Assembly: GCA_003240855.1 (NCBI GenBank) | Contig: QFNN01000021.1 | Coordinates: forward strand, 1 to 31,980 | Origin: Sphingomonas sanxanigenens | Lineage (GTDB): Bacteria; Pseudomonadota; Alphaproteobacteria; Sphingomonadales; Sphingomonadaceae | DNA length: 31,980 nt | Direction: 5' to 3' | Shown here: positions 15,140-23,227 of the stretch, in pieces | How positions within the stretch are numbered: position 1 is the first letter of the stretch | How the letters are laid out: each line of letters opens with the position of its first letter | Position numbers and translations under genes: made by a program | The notes under the pieces: model-generated | What the model was told of the DNA's origin: nothing | What the model saw: only the letters and a program-made list of their open reading frames with translations | Database searches by the model: none

Positions 15140-16252
15140 ATGACAGAGACGTTCAGCAAGCCCGTTCCCAAGGACTGGATCATGGCGATCGCGCCTTATG
15201 TGCCGGGCCGTTCGACCACCGATGACGGCCGCAAGGTCGCCAAGATGTCGTCGAACGAAAATCCGCTCGGCACCGGGCAGGCGGCGCGCGATGCATTCGC
15301 CGCCCACGCCGCCGATCTCGATCGCTATCCCGACGCCAGCGCCGCGCTGCTGCGCGAAGCGATCGCCGCCAAATATGGCCTCGATCCGGCGCGCGTCATC
15401 TACGGCACGGGTTCGGACGAAGTGCTGCATCTCGCCGCCGGCGCCTATGCGGGGGCGGGCGACGAGGTGGTGTTCGTGCGCTACGGCTTCTCCGTCTATG
15501 AAATTGCGGCGCGGCGCGTGGGCGCCGTTCCGGTGGTCGCGCCCGACAAGGATTATGCGACCGATGTCGATGCGATCCTCGCCGCGATCACCCCGCGCAC
15601 CCGCGTCGTGTTCATCGCCAATCCCAACAATCCCACCGGCACCTATTCGCCGCGCGGCGAGATTGAACGGCTGCACGCTGGCCTGCCGCCGCATGTGATG
15701 CTCGTCGTCGACCAGGCCTATGCCGAATATCTCGACGAGGCCGATGACGACGGCGCCTTCGCGCTGGCGCAGACCGCGCCCAACGTCATCGTCACGCGTA
15801 CTTTCTCGAAGATTTTCGGGCTGGCGGCGGAACGGATCGGCTGGGGCTATGGCTCGGCCGAGGCTGTCGACGCCATGCACCGCATCCGGGCGCCCTTCAA
15901 CATCACCAGCGCCGGGCAGGCGGCGGCGATCGCGGCGCTGGGCGACGACGCCTTCGTCGAGCGCAGCCGCCTCCACAATGTCAAATGGCGCGCCTGGCTG
16001 GCGTCGGAAATCGAGGCGCTGGGCAATCACGGCCTGCGCGTCGTGCCGTCCAAGGCCAATTTCCTCCTCGTGCTGTTCGAGGGCAGGCTGACCGCCGAGG
16101 AAGCCTATCATGGGCTGATGGACGCGGGTTATATCGTCCGCTGGCTGCCGGGGCAGAAGCTGGGCCACGGCCTGCGCATCTCGGTCGGCGCAGAGGAAGA
16201 GACGCAGGGCCTCGTCGCCGCGCTGCGCGCCATCGTCGAGGCCAAGGGCTGA
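15140..16252 (+). CDS. hisC: histidinol-phosphate aminotransferase
   Basis: This is a 370-residue fold-type I PLP enzyme that converts imidazole-acetol phosphate to histidinol phosphate and, in many bacteria, also transaminates aromatic keto acids. Visible are the substrate loop SSNENPLG (37-44), NPNNPTG (161-167), Asp191 in VVDQAYAEY, the PLP lysine Lys224 in TRTFSKIFG and the phosphate-binding Arg in ERIGWGYG. Its stop shares a base with the tyrA start (TGATG). Pairing with tyrA suggests that the enzyme serves tyrosine and phenylalanine synthesis as well as, or instead of, histidine synthesis. Translation appears near-leaderless. Confidence 0.94.
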   Translation: MTETFSKPVPKDWIMAIAPYVPGRSTTDDGRKVAKMSSNENPLGTGQAARDAFAAHAADLDRYPDASAALLREAIAAKYGLDPARVIYGTGSDEVLHLAAGAYAGAGDEVVFVRYGFSVYEIAARRVGAVPVVAPDKDYATDVDAILAAITPRTRVVFIANPNNPTGTYSPRGEIERLHAGLPPHVMLVVDQAYAEYLDEADDDGAFALAQTAPNVIVTRTFSKIFGLAAERIGWGYGSAEAVDAMHRIRAPFNITSAGQAAAIAALGDDAFVERSRLHNVKWRAWLASEIEALGNHGLRVVPSKANFLLVLFEGRLTAEEAYHGLMDAGYIVRWLPGQKLGHGLRISVGAEEETQGLVAALRAIVEAKG

Positions 16253-17160
16253 TGCTGCCATTCGCGCGCGTCTCGATCATCGGGCTGGGGCTGATCGGCT
16301 CCTCGCTCGCGCGCGCAATCCGCCAGCGCATGCCGACGGTGCGGCTGACCGGCCACGACGCTGATCCGCAGGTGCGCGAAACCGTCCGGCGGCTCGATCT
16401 GTGCGACGATGTGGCCGACACGCCGGGCGCCGCCGTCACCGACGCCGATCTGGTGGTGCTCTGCGTTCCCGTCGGCGCGATGGGCGAGGTCGGGCGCGCG
16501 ATCGCCGCCGATCTGCCCGCTGATGCGATCGTCAGCGATGTCGGATCGTCCAAGGCCAGCGTGATCGCGGCGCTCGGCGCGGCGCTTCCCGGCGTGACGA
16601 TCATTCCCGCGCATCCCGTGGCCGGCACTGAACGCAGCGGGCCTGAGGCTGGCTTCGCCAGCCTGTTTCACGGGCGCTGGTGCATCGTCACGCCGCCTGA
16701 AGGCGCGGACCCCGCAGCGGTGGCGCGCGTCGAGGCCTTCTGGCAGGCGCTTGGCGCCAATGTCGAAACGATGGATGCGTCGCACCATGATCTGGTGCTC
16801 GCCATCACCAGTCACCTGCCGCACCTGATCGCTTATTCGATCGTCGGCACTGCGTCCGATCTGGAAGCGGTGACGCGTTCCGAAGTCATCAAATATTCTG
16901 CCGGCGGCTTCCGCGATTTCACGCGCATCGCCGCGTCGGACCCGACGATGTGGCGCGACGTGTTCCTGGCGAACAAGGATGCGGTGCTTGAGATGCTTCA
17001 GCGCTTCTCGGAGGATCTGACCGCGCTTCAGCGTGCGATCCGCTGGGGCGACGGCGATGCGCTGTTCGATCTGTTCACGCGGACCCGCGCCGTCCGCCGC
17101 AGCATCATCGAACAGGGGCAGGACGACGCCCGCCCGGATTTTGGCCGCTCGCACGAATAG
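16252..17160 (+). CDS. tyrA: prephenate/arogenate (cyclohexadienyl) dehydrogenase
   Basis: The product is a 302-residue NAD(P)-dependent enzyme making the tyrosine precursor from prephenate or arogenate. The Rossmann motif IIGLGLIGSSLA lies at residues 9-20. The family signatures SDVGSSK (95-101), AHPVAGTERSGPEAG (His121) and SHHDLVLAITSHLPHLIAYS (about 178-196) are all present, followed by the helical dimerisation domain. The ATG at 16252 overlaps the hisC stop by one base; the open frame extends upstream, but this start gives the usual MLPFARVSIIG N-terminus. No ACT or chorismate mutase domain is attached. Confidence 0.94.
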   Translation: MLPFARVSIIGLGLIGSSLARAIRQRMPTVRLTGHDADPQVRETVRRLDLCDDVADTPGAAVTDADLVVLCVPVGAMGEVGRAIAADLPADAIVSDVGSSKASVIAALGAALPGVTIIPAHPVAGTERSGPEAGFASLFHGRWCIVTPPEGADPAAVARVEAFWQALGANVETMDASHHDLVLAITSHLPHLIAYSIVGTASDLEAVTRSEVIKYSAGGFRDFTRIAASDPTMWRDVFLANKDAVLEMLQRFSEDLTALQRAIRWGDGDALFDLFTRTRAVRRSIIEQGQDDARPDFGRSHE

Positions 17161-17169
17161 CCCGCCGTC

Positions 17170-17188
17170 ATCCCCGCGTGGCGGGGAT
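17170..17188. repeat. short palindromic element, likely dispersed repeat and terminator
   Basis: ATCCCCGC (17170-17177) and GCGGGGAT (17181-17188) form a perfect eight-base-pair stem with loop GTG, in the context CCGTC-ATCCCCGC. Elements of this form are widespread between genes in sphingomonad genomes (established knowledge from memory, not checked here). It lies between the convergent genes tyrA and plsC and may stop transcription from both sides. Confidence 0.65.
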
Positions 17189-17250
17189 TCCCGAACATCT
17201 TGTTTGCCGGAAACCAGCCGCGCGTCCGCCCGAACGGCGGGCGATGCGGA

Positions 17251-17940
17251 TTACCCGTTCAGCAGGTTGATCGCGGCGTGGACGCGCGCCTCGGCGTCCT
17301 TGCGGTCCAGTCCCGGCGGCATGATCTCGCCGACGCGATAGGTGATGACGCCCGGCCGCTTGATGAAGCCCTTGCGCGGGCAGAGCCGCCCGCTGTCGCA
17401 GGCGATCGGCAACACCGGCAGGTTGAGCATCTTGTATAGCCCGGCGAAGCCCGATCGGATGGGGGGCTTTGCGCCGTGGCGCACGCGCGTGCCTTCGGGG
17501 AAGAGAAGGATGGCGCGGCCTTGCGCGATCGCCTCGCGACCATCCTTCAGCATCCGGCGCATCGCGCCTGCGCCCGCCGCGCGATCGACCACGATCGCGC
17601 CATAGATGCGCGCAAGCCGGCCCCAGACCGGGATGTTCATCAATTCGCGCTTCAGCACGATCGCCGGCGCGTCGAGGATGAGGAGCAGGTCGACCGTCTC
17701 GAACATCGATTCATGCTTGCACGCGACGAGCAGCGCGCCTTTGGGCACCTGGCCTTCCAGCCGGCTGGTGATGCCCAGGATCCACCGTGAACAGAAACGA
17801 TGATAACGCGCCCAGAGCTGGACGAAGCAGAGCAGGGCGTCGCGGCCGAACAGCGCGGCCACCAGCCCCGAAAGCACGATCATCGCCGTCCCGACATAGA
17901 AGATGACAGCGAACAGAAGCGATCGGACGAAGGCGATCAC
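17251..17940 (-). CDS. plsC: 1-acyl-sn-glycerol-3-phosphate acyltransferase
   Basis: The product is a 229-residue inner-membrane enzyme converting lysophosphatidate to phosphatidate in phospholipid synthesis. It has an N-terminal membrane anchor (about 5-30), the acyltransferase motif I as KHESMFET (His76, with Glu81 in the place of the more usual Asp) and motif III as LLFPEGTR (residues 147-152 for FPEGTR). LPVLPIACDSG near residue 175 fits motif IV. The start is GTG, overlapping the stop of the DUF218 gene (GTGA), so it is the last gene of the ftsE-ftsX operon. It ends convergently to tyrA. Confidence 0.9.
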   Translation of the reverse strand: MIAFVRSLLFAVIFYVGTAMIVLSGLVAALFGRDALLCFVQLWARYHRFCSRWILGITSRLEGQVPKGALLVACKHESMFETVDLLLILDAPAIVLKRELMNIPVWGRLARIYGAIVVDRAAGAGAMRRMLKDGREAIAQGRAILLFPEGTRVRHGAKPPIRSGFAGLYKMLNLPVLPIACDSGRLCPRKGFIKRPGVITYRVGEIMPPGLDRKDAEARVHAAINLLNG

Positions 17941-18467
17941 AGGCCAGCCACCACCGCCGCACGGCGGAGCAGATATTTATTATATTCGGTCAGCAGCATC
18001 ATGAATCCCGGATTGCTTCGCACCGCGTCCTTCAACAGCATGACGCCCGGCGGCAGCGCGCGTCCGATCTCGAAGGCGGCGCGCGGCATGTGCCAGTCGG
18101 TCGTCACCAGCCGGACGCTGCGATATTTGCGCTCGCGCACCCAGGTCGCCACTTCATCGGCGTTGGAGCGCGTGTCCACCGCCTCGCGCCCCAGATCGAC
18201 GCAGCAGTCGAACACGCGCATCGGCGTCTTGTAGCGCGTCGCCAGATCGCGCGGGCGCACCGAACGATCGACCCCGGAGATCAGCATCCGTTTGGCCTTG
18301 CGCGCCTCGATCAGCGTCAGTCCGCGCTCGATTCGCGCCGCGCCGCCGGTCAGCACGACGATCGCGTCGGTCTCTTCGTCGTCGGCCGGGCGCGGCAGCA
18401 GGACCGCGAACAGCGCGAAGCCGATCGCGTAAACAAGCAGCAGGGCCGAGACGAAACGCCGGATCAC
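17937..18467 (-). CDS. YdcF/ElyC-like DUF218 membrane protein
   Basis: This 176-residue protein has one N-terminal membrane helix (about 4-25, VSALLLVYAIGFALFAVLL) and a DUF218 domain of the SanA/ElyC/YdcF type. Its hallmarks are DAIVVLTGGAARIERGL, a central KRMLISGVDRSV, NADEVATW and VTTDWHMPRAAFEIGRALPP. Relatives affect envelope or peptidoglycan precursor handling in Escherichia coli; the reaction is not established. The GTG start at 18467 lies after GGAGGAG and overlaps the ftsX stop (GTGA). The open frame continues upstream but that part is antisense-like and unlikely to be used. Its setting with ftsEX and plsC supports an envelope role. Confidence 0.85.
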   Translation of the reverse strand: MIRRFVSALLLVYAIGFALFAVLLPRPADDEETDAIVVLTGGAARIERGLTLIEARKAKRMLISGVDRSVRPRDLATRYKTPMRVFDCCVDLGREAVDTRSNADEVATWVRERKYRSVRLVTTDWHMPRAAFEIGRALPPGVMLLKDAVRSNPGFMMLLTEYNKYLLRRAAVVAGL

Positions 18468-19357
18468 AATCTCCTCCGCAACGCCCTTATCACCGTCAGA
18501 CGTGAAGAGAAGGTGGCGACGAGCGTTCCGGCGCAGGGTACGGCGAGCAGCCACAGCCAGTCGAGCCGCGACAGGCGGATCGATCCGAGCAGATCGGCCC
18601 CCACCGCGTCGATGCGGATGGCGAGCAGCAGGATGACGATCGCGCCGCCAAGGAAGCCGAGCATCCCGCTGAACAGCGCGTCGAGCGCGATGCGCCGCTG
18701 GAACAGGCGGGCGATTTGTCCGTCGGTCGCGCCGAGCAGGTGGAGCACGTCGATCGTCGGCCGGTGGGTGTCGAGCGCGGCGCGCGCGGCGAGCACCACC
18801 GATGCGCCCGTTGCGATGCCCATCAGCACGACGAGGCCGACCGCCAGCCATTTGAGCGCGGTGAACAGCCGCGCGAGCGGGCTCAGCCAGCGCGCATGGG
18901 CATCGGCGCGGGCATCGGGGCTGATCGCGCGGATCGTCGCATCGATCTCGGCCAATGCGCGATCGTCGACGCGCTTCAGGTCGGCGTCGATCAGCGCGGG
19001 GACGGGAAGGTCGGGGTCGATCGCCTCATTGCCCAGCCAGGGGCGAAGCAGCGCCATCACTTCCTTGTCGTCGACGCGCTTTACCGCACGGACGTTGGAA
19101 AGGCGGCCGAGCGCCGCGGCGACGCGCGCCGCCGCCTGTTCGCGCACCGTGGGATTGGCCTCGATCACCTGGACGGTGACGCGCCCCGACAATTCGGCGC
19201 TGAGCGAACTCGCGGCGGCGTTGAGCCCCAGCCCTGCGGCCGTTGCGAGCACGGTCAGGAACACCATGATCGCGATTACCCAGGGCATGGGGCCGGCCAG
19301 CCGTCCTTCGGGCAGCAGCCGCCGGTCGGCCGCCGAAATGCGCCAGTCGAAACTCAT
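18464..19357 (-). CDS. ftsX: cell-division ABC transporter permease FtsX
   Basis: FtsX is a 297-residue inner-membrane protein that transmits ATP-driven changes from FtsE to cell-wall hydrolases at the division site. It has the expected layout: cytoplasmic start MSFDWRISAADRRLLPEGRL, a first helix (about 25-45, WVIAIMVFLTVLATAAGLGL), a periplasmic domain (about 50-165), then three helices in the FtsX family domain, including VGLVVLMGIATGASVVLAAR and FSGMLGFLGGAIVILLLAIR. It overlaps ftsE by ATGA and the DUF218 gene by GTGA. Confidence 0.9.
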   Translation of the reverse strand: MSFDWRISAADRRLLPEGRLAGPMPWVIAIMVFLTVLATAAGLGLNAAASSLSAELSGRVTVQVIEANPTVREQAAARVAAALGRLSNVRAVKRVDDKEVMALLRPWLGNEAIDPDLPVPALIDADLKRVDDRALAEIDATIRAISPDARADAHARWLSPLARLFTALKWLAVGLVVLMGIATGASVVLAARAALDTHRPTIDVLHLLGATDGQIARLFQRRIALDALFSGMLGFLGGAIVILLLAIRIDAVGADLLGSIRLSRLDWLWLLAVPCAGTLVATFSSRLTVIRALRRRL

Positions 19358-20067
19358 GCGCCCGTTCCCGGCGTGCGCGGCGGATTGCGCAGCAGGCCGC
19401 TCGGGTCCGATACGCGCCCCTTGTCGAGCCGCATGATCTGCGCATTGGGCACGCGCGCCAGCAAGTGCATGTCGTGCGTCGCGACGACGATCGTCGTGCC
19501 CAGCTTGTTAAGCGCGTCGAACAGGTGAAGCAGGCGGTTCGCCATTTCGGGATCGACGTTGCCGGTGGGTTCGTCGGCGACGAGAATCTCCGGCCGCGCG
19601 ATCACCGCGCGCGCAATCGCCACGCGCTGCTGTTCTCCGCCTGACAAGGTAGCAGGCCGCGCACTCGCCCGCTCGCCCAGCCCCACCCAGGCGAGCATCT
19701 CGCGCACCGGGTTTTCGAGGTCGCGTTCCTCGATCCCGGCGACGCGCAGCGGCAGCGCGACATTGTCGTAGGCCGACAGATGCGGCACCAGCCGGAAATC
19801 CTGAAAGACGACCCCGATGCGCCGCCGGAAGCCGGGAAGGCGATCGCGCGGCATCGTCACCGCATCCTCGCCGAACAGGCGGATCAGCCCGCGGCTCGGA
19901 CGCTGCGCCAGATAAAGCAGCTTGAGCAGCGATGTCTTGCCCGCGCCCGATGGCCCGGTAAGGAAATAAAAGGCGCCCGATGCGAGCGAGAAGCTGACGT
20001 CGGACAGCGTTTCCGCGCCCGTGCCATAGCGCAGGCCCACATTCTCGAACTGCACGATGTTCGCCAT
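19354..20067 (-). CDS. ftsE: cell-division ATP-binding protein FtsE
   Basis: FtsE is a 237-residue ABC ATPase that pairs with FtsX. Its motifs are intact: Walker A GPSGAGKT at residues 38-45, Q-loop VFQDFRLVPHLSAYDNVALP, signature TLSGGEQQRVAIARA, Walker B ILVADEPTGNVDPE and switch His in VVATHDMHLL. It opens a four-gene operon ftsE-ftsX-DUF218-plsC in which every junction is a four-base stop/start overlap, implying tight co-translation. A divergent zinc-ribbon protein gene lies about 200 bases upstream. Confidence 0.94.
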   Translation of the reverse strand: MANIVQFENVGLRYGTGAETLSDVSFSLASGAFYFLTGPSGAGKTSLLKLLYLAQRPSRGLIRLFGEDAVTMPRDRLPGFRRRIGVVFQDFRLVPHLSAYDNVALPLRVAGIEERDLENPVREMLAWVGLGERASARPATLSGGEQQRVAIARAVIARPEILVADEPTGNVDPEMANRLLHLFDALNKLGTTIVVATHDMHLLARVPNAQIMRLDKGRVSDPSGLLRNPPRTPGTGA

Positions 20068-20202
20068 CGCGCCTTCAGTCCCGCCTGCTCAAGAGTGACG
20101 CCGCCCCCATGCCGGCCCGCCATCGCATGAGCAGCGCCGCGCCGTAAAGCCGTCAATGCGCGGCGGGCGTCGTTGCGCAGGCGCGATGTGCTGCAAGGAT
20201 GC

Positions 20203-20231
20203 TTGCCAGCCGCCATGGTTCGATGCTTAGA
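20203..20231 (+). promoter_or_regulatory. possible promoter of the zinc-ribbon protein gene
   Basis: TTGCCA (20203-20208) and CTTAGA (20226-20231) are separated by 17 bases, with an expected start near 20238 and a leader of about 30 bases. The boxes are moderate matches only. Confidence 0.3.
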
Positions 20232-20268
20232 ACGAACTTCACCACCAGAAAGAGCCAGACGGCCGCGA

Positions 20269-21015
20269 ATGATCCTGCAATGCCCCGAATGCCGCACCCG
20301 TTATGTGGTCCCAGACAGCGCGATCGGGCCCGCCGGGCGCGCCGTGCGTTGCGCGGCCTGCCGGCATAGCTGGTTTCAGGAGGGCCCGACGATCGAGGTC
20401 GATGCGCCGCCGCCACCGGTGGCGGAAATCGCGCCCGCATCCGCCACGGCGCCTTCGCCGCCCCCCCCTTCGCCTCCCGCTCCTCCGCCTATTATCGAGC
20501 GTTTTGTCGACGAGACCGTGGTCGTTATTCCTGAGCCGGCCCCGGCGCGTGACGCGTTCGCGCATGAGCCGCCTTTCCGCCCGCGTCGCAATCCCGCGCG
20601 GCGCTGGACGATCGCGGCTGCGGTTGCGGCATTGCTCATGTTCGCCGCCATCGGCGCGCTCAGCTATTTCGGCAGCCCCACGATCGCCGGCCGGCTGGGG
20701 CTTCCCGGCGCAAGCAGCGAGACGGCGCTGTTGCTTGAGGTGCCCAACAAGCCTGAGCGCCGGACGCTGGCGAGCGGCAACGAACTATTCGCCGTGACCG
20801 GCCGGGTGATCAACGCCACCGATCGGGCGCAGCGCGTGCCCGATATCCGCGCCGAACTTCGCGACGCGCAGGGCCGGGTAGTCTATAGCTGGACGATCAC
20901 GCCGCCGGTCCGCACGCTCGCCCCGAAGGCGACGACCGATTTCAATTCGGCCGAGGTCAACGTCCCCAAGGCGTCGCGCACGCTCAATCTCAGCTTTGCA
21001 GGTTCGGCCGGCTGA
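20269..21015 (+). CDS. MJ0042-type zinc-ribbon membrane protein with DUF3426-like C-terminus
   Basis: The product has 248 residues. An N-terminal zinc ribbon carries Cys5, Cys8, Cys28 and Cys31 (MILQCPECRTRYVVPD, then VRCAACRHSWF). A long proline-rich linker (about 46-75), a membrane helix (about 113-134, WTIAAAVAALLMFAAIGALS) and an extracytoplasmic domain follow, with LASGNELFAVTGRVINATDR and PKASRTLNLSF typical of the DUF3426 type. The ATG at 20269 is chosen because it starts the zinc ribbon exactly as in the family. It is divergent from ftsE. Function is unknown; the design suggests a sensor or scaffold linking cytoplasm and periplasm. Confidence 0.85.
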   Translation: MILQCPECRTRYVVPDSAIGPAGRAVRCAACRHSWFQEGPTIEVDAPPPPVAEIAPASATAPSPPPPSPPAPPPIIERFVDETVVVIPEPAPARDAFAHEPPFRPRRNPARRWTIAAAVAALLMFAAIGALSYFGSPTIAGRLGLPGASSETALLLEVPNKPERRTLASGNELFAVTGRVINATDRAQRVPDIRAELRDAQGRVVYSWTITPPVRTLAPKATTDFNSAEVNVPKASRTLNLSFAGSAG

Positions 21016-21150
21016 TCCGCAGGAAAGCGCGCTCCGCCTTGCGGCGCGCGCCCTCACGAAAGAGTCACTTATGCCATTGCGGAGCGTGATCTGCTTTGCT
21101 AGAGGCACGCGCCTGCCAGACGCCGGGTCCTCCGGCGGATGTTCTAGAGT

Positions 21151-21237
21151 GCGGTCGTGGCGGAACTGGTAGACGCGCAACGTTGAGGTCGTTGTGGCCG
21201 AAAGGCCGTGGAAGTTCGAGTCTTCTCGACCGCACCA
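21151..21237 (+). tRNA. tRNA-Leu, anticodon GAG
   Basis: This is a complete class II tRNA of 87 bases including encoded CCA. The acceptor stem is GCGGTCG with CGACCGC. The D-arm contains AACTGGTAGACGC. The anticodon stem CAACG/CGTTG holds the loop TTGAGGT with anticodon GAG. A variable arm around TGGCCGAAAGGCC precedes the T-arm GAAGTTCGAGTCTTC. It reads CUC and CUU codons. The low-GC, gene-wreck region begins right after it, as is common for islands next to tRNA genes. Confidence 0.95.
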
Positions 21238-21263
21238 AACAGTCCCAAGTGATTGCTGGAAAT

Positions 21264-21293
21264 GGATAAATTTGACTTCGGTCGAATTTATCC
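21264..21293 (+). terminator. UUCG-capped hairpin after tRNA-Leu
   Basis: A 13-base-pair stem (left arm 21264-21276 beginning GGATAAATT, right arm 21281-21293 ending AATTTATCC, one G-U pair) closes on the extra-stable TTCG tetraloop. It starts 26 bases after the tRNA CCA end. It has no T run on either side, so it could mark the tRNA transcript end, be processed, or be part of an old attachment region. Confidence 0.5.
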
Positions 21294-21433
21294 CGGTCTT
21301 TCCGGGGCTTTGCGGGGACAAATTTTGAAATTTGGGTCCGCGTGGTCTCAGTGCCAGCCGATTCCTCACCAGAAGCGGCCCGAGTCTCGCGTGGCAAAAA
21401 GCTGACCTCAAACTGGGCTCGCACCAAAAGGTA

Positions 21434-21451
21434 GGGCGCCTGACGGCGCCC
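21434..21451 (-). terminator. hairpin beyond the recombinase fragment
   Basis: GGGCGCC (21434-21440) and GGCGCCC (21445-21451) form a perfect seven-base-pair stem with loop TGAC. On the minus strand it is followed by TACCTTTTGG and lies 30 bases past the stop of the recombinase fragment, so it may be that gene's original terminator. Confidence 0.5.
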
Positions 21452-21480
21452 TCGGGTTGTTTGGCGATGGTTGGAGCGGC

Positions 21481-22870
21481 TTACTCGAAGCCTAGCGCAA
21501 TATTTTGCCTATCCCATCGCATCGGCAGCTCGATCGCCAGCAGCCGTTTTCGATTGAGTCCAGCGGGATGATGCCCCTGAGCGATCGCTTCCAAAATATT
21601 TGGTGCGAGCCAAGCGAGCGGCAGGATCTGGCCAATATGTTTGCGGCACTTGCCAAGCTGTTTCGCAATCTGATGAAGCGGCTCGCCGGGGCGAGCCAGG
21701 ATGATATCGCGCAATTCAAGCGCCTCGGTCACGAGAGTTGCAAGGCGCGTATCCCGATCGCGTTCCACCGGTGCTTCCCATCCAGCCCCCTGGATCACCA
21801 GCTTGATTTCATGACCGCGACGAACTTTGCCGATCTGCGTCGCGAGCGTGATGACGTTTTTGCGATCGTCGGCGACAGCCATCCCGAGCGCCTGAAGCAG
21901 GCGTTCCTCACCGATTCTGATCTTAAGGGATTCTTCTTCGACATCGACGCGCTGGAGCCCGAACTGCGGTGCTACCATGAGTAGCTTGGGATCATCTGCG
22001 AGTTTTACGGCCGCAGCCACGGCTGGCTCTATTTGGGCTGGATCGGCTAGCGCGGCCAACCGGGCAATATGATTTTCGTCGAGGAGGAAACCACGGATAC
22101 GTTCGATAACGATCTGCTCGATATCGTGTCCGGGGATGCGCCAAGCAGGTGCTGCTGAGGTCGGCTGGCGCGTCACATAGTAGCGATAGCGCCTGGAACC
22201 TTTGGATGCGTGGCTGGGGGTCATAGCGCGACCGAGGCCATCATATATTATCCCAGCCAGGAGCGATCGACGCGGAGTTCGTGGATTTGCAATTGCGCCA
22301 GGCCCACGTTCCGCCAGTCTCTCCTGCACCGTCTGCCACAGCTCTTCTGAAAGAATGGGTTGGTGCTCGCCGGGATGCGCCTGTCCCTTGTGGACGATCT
22401 CACCCAGATAGATGCGATTGGATAGCATGTGGTAAAGCGTTCCGCGCCGGAAACGACATCCGCCCTTGTGAGGACCGCTTGTGCAATGCTGTACTTTGGT
22501 GCGGTGACCATCGAGATCCAGTTCATCGACTAATTCGCGGACCGATCCGAGCGCCAGGTAGCGCCGGTAGATATGTCGGACGAGTTCCGCCTCGGTGTCG
22601 TTGACCACCAGCTTGCGCTCTTTGACCTCATATCCGAGCGGGACCGGTCCGCCCATCCAAAGGCCCTTCTTCTTGGATGCGGCGATCTTGTCGCGGATGC
22701 GCTCGCCGGTGACCTCGCGCTCGAACTGCGCGAAGCTGAGCAGCACGTTGAGCGTCAGCCGTCCCATGCTGCTGGTGGTGTTGAACGCCTGGGTGACGCT
22801 GACGAAGCTCGCGCCTCTGGCGTCGAGGATCTCGACGATCTTCGCAAAGTCGGAGAGCGCCCGGGTCCAA
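21481..22870 (-). pseudogene. large serine recombinase lacking its catalytic N-terminus
   Basis: About 460 residues of a site-specific serine recombinase remain. The fragment opens at TRALSDFAKIVEILDARGAS and continues through MGRLTLNVLLSFAQFEREVT, GERIRDKIAASKKKG, the recombinase domain and a zinc-ribbon-like segment (HCTSGPHKGGC) to ALGFE. Family members have about 100 residues before this point, with the catalytic serine and arginines in the resolvase domain. These are absent, and the upstream DNA codes for something else in another frame. The fragment therefore cannot cut DNA. It is read opposite to the tRNA and is the nearest mobile-element gene to it. Confidence 0.85.
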
Positions 22871-23176
22871 GCCTCGTGCGTCAATCATGAACAGCGTGGA
22901 CGAGAGGGCGGACGATCGACATAGGTCATGCAATTCAACGATGCTGGGTTCTTGGGCGGCCGCCGCTTCGAGCAACGCCTCCTGAGGCGACCGAGCATCG
23001 TTCAGCGGCACGTCAATCACGTCGAGCATTGCTCGACCGCTCACGGCGCGTCCGGCAATTTGCTCGGCCGTATCCGCACGCCTAGCGCGGACGATCAGTG
23101 GTCGCCCGCCGGCCGCGTTACTCAACGCATCATCAAGGCGGGCCTCCACCAGGGATTGGAGAAACGCGTTTGTCAC
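22869..23176 (-). pseudogene. unidentified protein fragment joined to the recombinase relic
   Basis: From GTG 23176 the minus strand reads MTNAFLQSLVEARLDDALSN then AAGGRPLIVRARRADTAEQI and, further on, PSIVELHDLCRSSALSSTLF and MIDARG. The composition (regular hydrophobic spacing, ordinary codons) looks like true protein. Near 22869 it runs out of frame into recombinase sequence, so it is cut at its 3' end. There is no ribosome-binding site at the GTG. It is in the same frame as the ATPase fragment upstream, separated from it only by a TAG and 17 codons. I do not recognise the family. Confidence 0.45.
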
Positions 23177-23227
23177 GCAAGCAATCGGGATACGACTGGG
23201 TTGAAGGCCTGAAGCGCAGCGTCGCCC

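Noticed and set aside
14010..17154. Long open frames opposite metX, hisC and tyrA
   Set aside because: Arg/His/Gly-rich mirror frames with no recognisable domains, while the opposite strand encodes three standard enzymes.
18090..19436. A 448-codon plus-strand frame across the DUF218 gene and ftsX
   Set aside because: Ser/Arg-rich shadow without start signal; the operon on the other strand is clear.
20785..21427. Minus-strand frames crossing the tRNA-Leu (containing GREDSNFHGLSATTTSTL)
   Set aside because: This is the well-known false protein obtained by translating the complement of a tRNA-Leu gene.
21151..21430. tRNA-type attachment site duplicated at 21419-21428
   Set aside because: Only CGCACCAAA (nine bases) is shared with the tRNA end, too little to call an attachment site, and no tyrosine integrase is adjacent.
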